This document shows, piece by piece, positions 14,453-19,715 of a stretch of 19,715 bases of DNA. The stretch is from CAYZUC01 sp964481705 (GTDB lineage Bacteria; Bacillota; Clostridia; Lachnospirales; Lachnospiraceae). Below the pieces are notes generated by a model. That model had not been told where the DNA came from. It worked only from the letters and a program-made list of their open reading frames with translations, and searched no databases. Where the stretch lies: the NCBI GenBank assembly GCA_964481705.1, contig CAYZUC010000051.1, positions 1 through 19,715 of the forward strand. The letters are read 5' to 3'. The position numbers and the translations under genes were made by a program. Positions within the stretch are counted from its first letter, which is position 1; each line of letters starts with the position of its first letter.

Positions 14453-15112
14453 TTAAATTGTGTCATTCCACAATCGGGGTTTGTCGCGTTGACAAGTTAA
14501 TGTATCTGCGATAATACCGAACGCAACCATCATACAGATATTCTGGGCAGTAAATATCCATACATTACTTGCCGTTCCCCACCTATAAAACTCTGTTTGA
14601 AAGAGCAAATAAGAGTAAATGCCCTGATGGATAAAAGCATATATTCCATATAGGAGCGTGATGATTTTGAATATACGGAATGAAAGCAGAGTCTTTCCCC
14701 GCATAGATAACATCATTCCAAAATGCATTCCCATATGCATAGACATGAAGATATATCCCCAGTGGGCACTAGCAAGATGCAATTTACGAGCCATAGAGAA
14801 ACCTTCATGAATTGGCAGCCATGCAAATACATAACCTGACATAATCATCCCGGTAATCATCATCAAAGAAATATCCATGACTAATAATAGATTTAAAATC
14901 GTCTGTGCTATCCGAACTGGCATATATTTTCCTTTTGCCAGACCTTGATACCATTTGATGTTTATTATCTGATGAATCAGAACAACCACAAACATAGATA
15001 TTCCAATCCATTCATGTATTTCTTCTCCCGTATACTGAAATGCCATAAGAATAAGCAGACAAATAATCATACTTACATCGACAAATCTTTTCATTATAAA
15101 GGATTTTCTCAT
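14453..15112 (-). CDS. DUF4405-like histidine-rich integral membrane protein (putative heme b carrier)
   Basis: This 219-aa protein has about six hydrophobic segments and no signal peptide. Histidines lie at or near the membrane faces: His33 (EIHEW), His47 (LIHQI), His102, His112, His117, His126, His130 and His162. Several sit in helices, a pattern expected for bis-His heme b ligation as in cytochrome b561-type and DUF4405 proteins. The DUF4405 assignment is from overall pattern and is moderate. It is the last gene of the redox cluster, only 7 bp after the Fe-S aldo/keto reductase, so it is co-transcribed with it. I infer that it takes electrons from the cytoplasmic Fe-S protein into or across the membrane. 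The ribosome site is weak, so translation may depend on coupling to the upstream gene. Confidence 0.75.
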   Translation of the reverse strand: MRKSFIMKRFVDVSMIICLLILMAFQYTGEEIHEWIGISMFVVVLIHQIINIKWYQGLAKGKYMPVRIAQTILNLLLVMDISLMMITGMIMSGYVFAWLPIHEGFSMARKLHLASAHWGYIFMSMHMGMHFGMMLSMRGKTLLSFRIFKIITLLYGIYAFIHQGIYSYLLFQTEFYRWGTASNVWIFTAQNICMMVAFGIIADTLTCQRDKPRLWNDTI

Positions 15113-15119
15113 TTATTTT

Positions 15120-16277
15120 CTACTTTCTTGTTGGTATAATGCTGCTTCCTTCAAACTTCTCAGCAACAGATTTCAGATATTCTCTAATTGGAAGATGCTG
15201 AGGGCAGGCTTTTTCACAATGACCACATCCGATACAGTCACTTGCTCTGCTTCCCGCTGCAAGAGAAATATTATTATAGTAAACTGCCTGACTGGAAAAA
15301 CTTCCAGTGGTCCGCTCTATACTGTTATATAAAGCAAAATACTTTGGTATCGCAATATTTCTCGGACATCCATGCGTACAATATTCACAGGCTGTACAGG
15401 GAATTGCTGTTTTCTCATTGATAATTTTTGTTGCCTGCTCAATGATTCCATATTCTTCTTCATTCAATGGCTTAAAATCTAAGAATGTACCACAATTATC
15501 CTCCACCTGCTCTAATGTATTCATGCCACTTAATACACGAAAGACACCTTTCTGACTGGCTGCGAAGCGAAACGCCCAACTTGCAATGGATGCTTCTGGA
15601 TTGTATCCCTTCATCAGTTCTTCTGCTTCTTCTGGAACATTAATTAAAGTTCCACCTTTACATGGTTCCATAACAGCTACCGGTTTATGATATTTATTTA
15701 CTATCTCCAGACACTTTCTGGACTGTACATTCGGTTGCTCCCAATCAACATAATTGATCTGGAGCTGTACGAAGTCAATGCAGTCTCCATATTTTACGAG
15801 AATCTCATCTAGAAGTTCTGGTGTATCATGGAAAGACATACCTACAACCTTAATCTTTCCTTCCTGTTGTTTCTTTCGTACAAAATGAAATGCATCATAT
15901 TTTTCACACTTGGCATAGACATTACTTCCCATGTTATGTAAAAGATAGTAATCGAAATATGTAACACCACAATTCTGCAGCTGTTCAGCAAAAATTTTAT
16001 CTAGATCTTCTGCATCCTTAAAATCTCGAAGTGGCATCTTGGTGGTAAGCTCAAAGCTGTCCCTTGGATGCCTCTCCACTAATGCCTTACGAAGTGCCTC
16101 TTCTGCCTTATATCCATGGTAGGTATACGCTGTATCAAAATACCGGAAGCCCTTTGCTAAAAAAGCATCAAATAATACTGTAATTGTCTCATAATCAAAT
16201 GATGTAGGATCTTCCTTTGAAAGAACAGGCATTCTCATACACCCAAATCCAAATTTTAAATCCTTAGTTAAATCCAT
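15120..16277 (-). CDS. Aldo/keto reductase with C-terminal 4Fe-4S domain
   Basis: This 385-aa protein has a (beta/alpha)8 aldo/keto reductase barrel (about 1-285) with the catalytic tetrad Asp48, Tyr53 (FDTAYTYHG), Lys80 (TTKMP) and His114 (LLHNMG). A C-terminal ferredoxin-like domain holds two clusters: Cys294, 297, 300 and 304, and Cys348, 351, 354 and 358. The second is the textbook C-x2-C-x2-C-x3-CP; the first has that spacing too. This places it in the Fe-S branch (COG1453 type), where electrons may pass between NAD(P)H and a ferredoxin or flavodoxin instead of only reducing a carbonyl. The start at 16277 follows GGGAGG, which overlaps the end of the flavodoxin gene 3 bp upstream. The next gene, a membrane heme-type protein, is 7 bp downstream. 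Confidence 0.93.
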   Translation of the reverse strand: MDLTKDLKFGFGCMRMPVLSKEDPTSFDYETITVLFDAFLAKGFRYFDTAYTYHGYKAEEALRKALVERHPRDSFELTTKMPLRDFKDAEDLDKIFAEQLQNCGVTYFDYYLLHNMGSNVYAKCEKYDAFHFVRKKQQEGKIKVVGMSFHDTPELLDEILVKYGDCIDFVQLQINYVDWEQPNVQSRKCLEIVNKYHKPVAVMEPCKGGTLINVPEEAEELMKGYNPEASIASWAFRFAASQKGVFRVLSGMNTLEQVEDNCGTFLDFKPLNEEEYGIIEQATKIINEKTAIPCTACEYCTHGCPRNIAIPKYFALYNSIERTTGSFSSQAVYYNNISLAAGSRASDCIGCGHCEKACPQHLPIREYLKSVAEKFEGSSIIPTRK

Positions 16278-16280
16278 CTT

Positions 16281-16790
16281 TCAATCCTCCCGTATCCATT
16301 TCTCTACATAAGATTTTGCTCCATCTACACTTTCCCCGTGTATAGAAAGTCCCTTCATTACAGTTGCTCCTGTACACACTTTTTTGATATCATTCTCAGC
16401 ATTTCCAAATCCACTTCCTTCATGTGTAACAAATGGATGAATGATCTTACCCACCCAATTAACACTGTCAAGGAATGTGAATACTGCCATTGGCATAGTT
16501 CCCCAATAATTAGGAAAACCAAGGTAAACCTCATCATACTGCTCCATATTATCTGGTAAAGATACCAATTCAGGTCTTGCATTTACTCTCTTATCGGCTT
16601 TGGCTTCGTCAATGCAAGTATTATAATCCGATGAATATGGTGTTACCTGTTCTATTTTAAAAAGATCAGCTCCTGTAATCCGTCCAACCATATTGGCTAT
16701 CTTTTCTGTATTTCCTACAGACACGTTGTGAAAAGTACCACTAAAATAGTTTTCCCCTGCTCTTGAGTAAAATACTATTAACTTTGCCAT
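16281..16790 (-). CDS. Flavodoxin (flavodoxin_4 type), cytoplasmic
   Basis: This 169-aa protein has a flavodoxin fold. The N-terminal strand and loop LIVFYSRAGENYFSG, continuing with VGNTEKIA, bind the FMN phosphate. The FPNYWGTMPMAVFTFLD motif near residue 92 contacts the isoalloxazine ring, and FVTHEGSGFGNAENDIKKVC near 119 is the conserved third loop. AAAGGAG precedes the start. It sits 17 bp after the lipoprotein flavodoxin gene and 3 bp before the aldo/keto reductase. It is a likely redox partner of the latter. It has no signal peptide, unlike its homologue at 16808. Confidence 0.92.
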   Translation of the reverse strand: MAKLIVFYSRAGENYFSGTFHNVSVGNTEKIANMVGRITGADLFKIEQVTPYSSDYNTCIDEAKADKRVNARPELVSLPDNMEQYDEVYLGFPNYWGTMPMAVFTFLDSVNWVGKIIHPFVTHEGSGFGNAENDIKKVCTGATVMKGLSIHGESVDGAKSYVEKWIRED

Positions 16791-16807
16791 GTTGTTATTC
16801 TCCTTTT

Positions 16808-17497
16808 CTACTCCAAATCCAAATCATTTATCCAACTTTCAATATCTGCTTTACTGTCTGTTACCAATGATCCTCTAACAGCAAGACCATTAAGTACAAT
16901 TGCATCTGGGCAGAGACTTTCGATTTCTGAAGGCCCACTTCCCAATCCACTTCCTTCATGAGATGCGAATGGAATAATCGTCTTTCCTGCAAAGTTATAC
17001 TCCTCCAGGAAAGTATAAATTGGCATTGGCAATCCACCCCACCAGTTTGGATAACCCAGATAAATCACCTTGTACTCTTCCATATTCTCAACATGATTTG
17101 AAAGTTCTGGTCTTACATCATCATTTTCCTCATCCTTAGCAACATCTGTCGTCGCTCGATATTCTGAAGGATAGATTTTAGATGTCCGGATGGAGAAAGT
17201 ATCTCCTCCTGTTAATTCTTGAATATAATCTGCCATAATCGCAAGATTTCCTTGATATTCTGATCCATTCGGGTTGATACTTGCGGATGAAGTAGCATCT
17301 ATATTAGGGTCAATATTGATATTATCGGAACGAGTAAAGTAAGCAATAAGAATCTTCGTACTACTCTCTTGTTCTGTACTCTCTTGTTCTGTACTTTCTA
17401 CTGGTCTTGTGTCTCTCCCTACAGTACTGTTCGAACCACACCCTGTAAGTAAAATGCTTCCTAATATTAGTGTTATCATTAATTTTCTAATCTTCAC
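16808..17497 (-). CDS. Flavodoxin as a membrane-anchored lipoprotein
   Basis: This 229-aa protein starts at a GTG (17497) with GGAAGG upstream. Residues 1-19 form a signal peptide with a lipobox, LLTGC; Cys20 would be lipidated and the rest exposed outside the cell. A Ser/Thr/Glu-rich linker (about 21-47) contains a repeated STEQE unit. The flavodoxin_4 domain follows: ILIAYFTRSDNI, then ATSSASINP, GYPNWWGGLPMPIYTFLEE near 145 and FASHEGSGLGSG near 167. Flavodoxins normally act in the cytoplasm, so an exported flavodoxin implies extracytoplasmic electron transfer. It is co-directional with and adjacent to a cytoplasmic flavodoxin, an Fe-S aldo/keto reductase and a membrane heme-type protein. 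A possible internal promoter lies just upstream (17531-17558). Confidence 0.92.
   Translation of the reverse strand: MKIRKLMITLILGSILLTGCGSNSTVGRDTRPVESTEQESTEQESSTKILIAYFTRSDNINIDPNIDATSSASINPNGSEYQGNLAIMADYIQELTGGDTFSIRTSKIYPSEYRATTDVAKDEENDDVRPELSNHVENMEEYKVIYLGYPNWWGGLPMPIYTFLEEYNFAGKTIIPFASHEGSGLGSGPSEIESLCPDAIVLNGLAVRGSLVTDSKADIESWINDLDLE
17362..17391 (-). repeat. 15-bp tandem repeat inside the lipoprotein linker
   Basis: Two exact copies of a 15-bp unit (17362-17376, 17377-17391) with a partial third encode repeated STEQE in the linker of the lipoprotein flavodoxin. The in-frame unit could vary linker length by slippage. Confidence 0.8.
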
Positions 17498-17530
17498 TTA
17501 TTCGCCTTCCTTCTATACTATTTCGGTTGC

Positions 17531-17560
17531 AATATACTTCATCTATGACTGATTGCAATC
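17531..17560 (-). promoter_or_regulatory. Possible internal promoter and GATTGCAATC palindrome
   Basis: On the minus strand TTGCAA (17558-17553) and TATATT (17536-17531) are separated by 16 bp, ahead of the lipoprotein gene. The -35 lies inside the perfect palindrome GATTGCAATC (17551-17560), which overlaps the end of the CMD relic. A second TTGCAAT occurs at 17527-17533. Either a promoter or an operator is possible. Confidence 0.35.
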
Positions 17561-17798
17561 ATTTACCAGAACCATTCTCTTTTTCAGCCAGAATAGTATT
17601 GACTTCATGCGGATAAGAAAATACTCTGCCAATTCCCAAATAATCAACTGCCTGATATACAAGAAGAACCGCTAAAGTGCACATCACTCTCGTTTTCTGA
17701 TCCAGTTCTACACCTGGTTCATTTACTACCTCATCAAATGCAAAATTATCAAATCGTTCAACAGAACTCAGGATCTGTCTCTCCAAATCAAGAAACAT
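17559..17798 (-). pseudogene. Carboxymuconolactone decarboxylase family relic with internal deletion
   Basis: A 79-aa frame reads GVELDQKTRVMCTLAVLL and then at once VYQAVDYLGIGRVFSY. In intact proteins of this family these two blocks are separated by roughly 28 residues covering the substrate-binding helix. Here they are joined directly, so a clean in-frame deletion is likely. The N-terminal part is also short, and the ATG at 17798 has no ribosome site. The missing part and missing start argue for a dead gene. CMD-like proteins of this kind often stand beside aldo/keto reductases and flavodoxins, so this was probably once a working member of the cluster. The block similarity is from my knowledge of the family, not an alignment. 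Confidence 0.6.
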
Positions 17799-17865
17799 AT
17801 CCAGGAAACATTATCTCGTGGTACTCTTTTGAAAAATCTGATATATGCATATTGTACTTCATCCT

Positions 17866-18399
17866 TTACTTAATATTTCTTCCTGTTTCATATGCCTTTT
17901 CAAAAGCTGGATGTTTATATACATCACCCTTATCCCATGTGCCACAGCCATAGATAATTCCACACTCCTCTGCCTCTGGAAGACATCGTAAAAATCCCCT
18001 AAGTCCTGCTATGGTTTCCTCTGTCGCTTTATACTCTGGATCAGCAGATGTAACGATAAAATAGAACTTCTTATTGATCATTTCTTCAAATCTGGAGTAA
18101 CATCTGTCAATCAATAATTTCATCTGTGCACACATAGCATAGAAGTAAACGGGAGTTGCAAGAATGATGACATCTGCTTTTATCATACAATCCAAAATTT
18201 CTTCCATATCATCACTCCAGACACACTTATGCTCTTTCTGACATACCCCGCAGGCATTACAAGGCTTAATCTCTTTATTCTCAAGATTTATTTTTTCTGT
18301 CTGATGACCTGCTTCTTTTGCACCTTTTAAAAATTGATTGCAAAGAACATCCGAATTACCTTCTCTACGTGGGCTTGAACTGATTGCTAATACTTGCAT
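17866..18399 (-). CDS. NAD(P)H-dependent FMN reductase / iron-sulfur flavoprotein
   Basis: This 177-aa cytoplasmic flavoprotein has a flavodoxin-like fold. The N-terminal SSSPRREGNSD loop (7-17) binds FMN phosphate, and ATPVYFYAMCAQMKLLIDR near 81 is the second conserved loop. Cys47, Cys50, Cys53 and Cys59 form a compact C-x2-C-x2-C-x5-C motif. This motif is characteristic of Isf-type proteins carrying a 4Fe-4S cluster, so electrons may pass from FMN to Fe-S. The start follows a run of GGAGAGGAG. It is the first gene after the LysR-type box and promoter (18517-18450) and therefore probably the promoter-proximal gene of the redox cluster. A CMD relic follows it. Confidence 0.9.
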   Translation of the reverse strand: MQVLAISSSPRREGNSDVLCNQFLKGAKEAGHQTEKINLENKEIKPCNACGVCQKEHKCVWSDDMEEILDCMIKADVIILATPVYFYAMCAQMKLLIDRCYSRFEEMINKKFYFIVTSADPEYKATEETIAGLRGFLRCLPEAEECGIIYGCGTWDKGDVYKHPAFEKAYETGRNIK

Positions 18400-18449
18400 A
18401 CCTTTCTCCTCTCCATTTTGTAAATGTGTGTTTATTCTTCTTTATCTCT

Positions 18450-18517
18450 ATTATAGTAAATCCACACACATGATCTATCAATTTCATTTTTAAATATATT
18501 TAATAAGTTTTTCTTAT
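18450..18517 (-). promoter_or_regulatory. LysR-type box and promoter of the redox operon
   Basis: On the minus strand, ATAAG-N5-CTTAT (18517-18503) forms a T-N11-A palindrome, the standard LysR-family box. The -10 TATAAT lies at 18455-18450, 51 bp before the start codon at 18399. With a transcription start near 18443 the box centre is about -67, the usual primary LysR site. No good -35 exists (TTGATA stands 20 bp upstream of the -10), as in activator-dependent promoters. The pattern is seen; the binding is inference. Confidence 0.6.
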
Positions 18518-18521
18518 ACAT

Positions 18522-18554
18522 AAAAACAAGACAGAAAACCACTCATGTCTTCTG
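18522..18554 (-). terminator. Intrinsic terminator of the LysR gene
   Basis: On the minus strand the arms CAGAAGAC (18554-18547) and GTTTTCTG (18539-18532) pair over 8 bp (one G-T pair) around a 7-nt loop. They are followed by TCTTGTTTTT. It lies 23 bp after the LysR stop and separates that transcript from the redox operon. Confidence 0.65.
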
Positions 18555-18576
18555 CCTTATCATTCATTCTATGCAA

Positions 18577-19467
18577 TTAGTCCATACAGGAAAAATGTTT
18601 CTTTAATATATCTGCAAATTCTTCTATATAGTACCCCGAATTATCCTTCTTCCAGAATGCACAATATTTTCTTGTAATTGGACGTTCTGATTTTTTTAAC
18701 GCAATCCGTTTTAGAGTTGTTCCGAATCTTTGAGGAATACACATACCTTCCAGTGGCATATATCCTTTTCCACTGATTACTAAGAGTCTTGCTTCCTCCA
18801 AATTCTCAGCAAAAAAAATTTCGCCTTGTACACCTACAATGTTGCGATAATACTCTTCTTCTATCTCCTGTTGTAACTCTGGTGCTATCAGAATACAAGG
18901 CGTATTCTTCAAATCATTTATTTCAATTTCCTTTAGATGAGAAATTGGATTTATAGCAGATATCTCAACAAACAAATGGCTGGTAACCAGTTCCATATTC
19001 ATATAATCCTCAGAAAATGCTCTTCTTTGATCATTCAATACAAGATCAACTTCTTCCTGTACAAGATTAGAATAGAGTTCTTCATGTGTTCCATGTATGA
19101 TTTCAATCTTTATATCCGGATTATTCATCGTAAACTCTTCTACCGCTTTTTGAAACTCCTGCCCACTGTAACAACGCAAATATCCGATTCTTAATGTAAA
19201 GTCATCTGCATGTGCAATTCTTCTTGATTCAGCACAAATTCTTTCATAATCTGCCATCAAAATAAGACTCTTTTTATAGAAATGTTCACCTGCAGGTGTT
19301 AGTTCAAACTTCCGTTTTTTTCTTTCAAGAAGTAGAAAACCCAGTTCCTTTTCCAAACTCTTAATCTGTTGGGATATTGCAGACTGTGAAATATGACACA
19401 CTTCTGCTGCTTCTGAAAAACTATTGTTCTTCACAACGGATTGAAAATATTGTATTTGTCGTAGCAT
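18577..19467 (-). CDS. LysR family transcriptional regulator
   Basis: This is a 296-aa protein. The start is placed at the ATG at 19467 (MLRQIQYF), with AGGG upstream; an in-frame GTG at 19476 overlaps that site and is less likely. The N-terminal winged HTH (about 1-60) has the family pattern AAEVCHISQSAISQQIKSLEKELGFLLLER. A LysR substrate-binding domain (about 88-290) follows, opening with LRIGYLRCYSG. It ends 23 bp before a terminator, upstream of the iron-sulfur flavoprotein gene on the same strand. Its probable target is that operon, via the T-N11-A box at 18503-18517. The effector is unknown; oxidative or redox signals are plausible given the target genes. Confidence 0.93.
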   Translation of the reverse strand: MLRQIQYFQSVVKNNSFSEAAEVCHISQSAISQQIKSLEKELGFLLLERKKRKFELTPAGEHFYKKSLILMADYERICAESRRIAHADDFTLRIGYLRCYSGQEFQKAVEEFTMNNPDIKIEIIHGTHEELYSNLVQEEVDLVLNDQRRAFSEDYMNMELVTSHLFVEISAINPISHLKEIEINDLKNTPCILIAPELQQEIEEEYYRNIVGVQGEIFFAENLEEARLLVISGKGYMPLEGMCIPQRFGTTLKRIALKKSERPITRKYCAFWKKDNSGYYIEEFADILKKHFSCMD

Positions 19468-19604
19468 TGATTTCACCCTACTTTCATATATTAATCATTT
19501 CCACTTATACTATTGCTGATTCCCAATAATGCTTTATATGTGAAGTCGCATATTTACAGAATTTTTCTCAATCTTCTATATGGTTCGGTGGTACTCTCCA
19601 ACTA

Positions 19605-19628
19605 TTGACCGACATCTTGACCGACATT
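19605..19628. repeat. 12-bp tandem repeat in the LysR leader/upstream region
   Basis: TTGACCGACAT(C/T) occurs twice in a row (19605-19616 and 19617-19628), just downstream of the putative LysR promoter on the minus strand. It may be a tandem binding site, or a remnant of a repetitive coding tail, since one minus-strand frame reads NVGQDVGQ then stop. Confidence 0.7.
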
Positions 19629-19637
19629 ATTGCTCTC

Positions 19638-19667
19638 ATTATAGTTCAAATTAAATAATGTTGTAAA
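19638..19667 (-). promoter_or_regulatory. Probable promoter of the LysR gene
   Basis: On the minus strand TTTACA (19667-19662) and TATAAT (19643-19638) are separated by 18 bp. It lies about 170 bp upstream of the LysR start, with the 12-bp tandem repeat just after it. The long leader makes this somewhat tentative. Confidence 0.5.
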
Positions 19668-19715
19668 TGTCAATATAAAAATGCTCAAAAAGTGGAAAAT
19701 AAAAATGTACATTAT

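Noticed and set aside
18937..19194. Plus-strand ORF within the LysR gene
   Set aside because: It is a shadow of the well-supported LysR coding frame, with no own start signal.

Overview
The window looks like chromosomal accessory DNA from a low-GC, Gram-positive anaerobe of the Clostridia, most likely a Lachnospiraceae-type gut bacterium. The grounds are strong AGGAGG-type ribosome sites, AT-rich spacers with TTGACA/TATAAT promoters, and families common in that group: an EFR1-type flavodoxin/ferredoxin protein, stand-alone TraX, DUF2752, DUF819, an aldo/keto reductase with Fe-S clusters and flavodoxin_4. The taxonomic call is inference. I saw no rRNA, tRNA, CRISPR array, transposase or integrase.

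Left third (1-6940). A decayed minus-strand patch (a 25-aa ORF and a shortened membrane protein) lies beside a TetR regulator with a palindromic operator in its own promoter, followed by an EFR1-type ferredoxin. Next come TraX and a membrane-anchored XRE regulator on the minus strand. Then, on the plus strand, come an alpha/beta hydrolase, a second TetR regulator and a phenylacetate-CoA-ligase-like adenylating enzyme. The second TetR gene has a near-consensus promoter bracketed by two TTGAC-N6-GTCAA palindromes, and its end overlaps the ligase start by 4 nt.

Middle (6960-14050). This part holds small membrane proteins (an 82-aa protein and DUF2752), a DUF819 transporter-like protein, a GNAT acetyltransferase preceded by the tail of a lost VOC gene, an HPr-like protein without a catalytic histidine, two paralogous AraC/cupin regulators around a VOC protein, and a second alpha/beta hydrolase.

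Right third (14049-19715). The most coherent system is a minus-strand redox cluster. A LysR regulator ends at a terminator. It is followed by a LysR-type box about 67 bp upstream of the expected transcription start of an iron-sulfur flavoprotein gene. Then come a carboxymuconolactone decarboxylase relic with an internal deletion, a lipoprotein flavodoxin, a cytoplasmic flavodoxin, an aldo/keto reductase with two 4Fe-4S motifs, and a histidine-rich DUF4405 membrane protein. I infer that this could form an electron-transfer chain from the cytoplasm to a membrane-tethered external flavodoxin. A frameshifted MATE transporter relic follows.

Four decayed or truncated genes (332-532, 9575-9688, 14049-14436, 17559-17798) suggest recurrent gene loss in this region.
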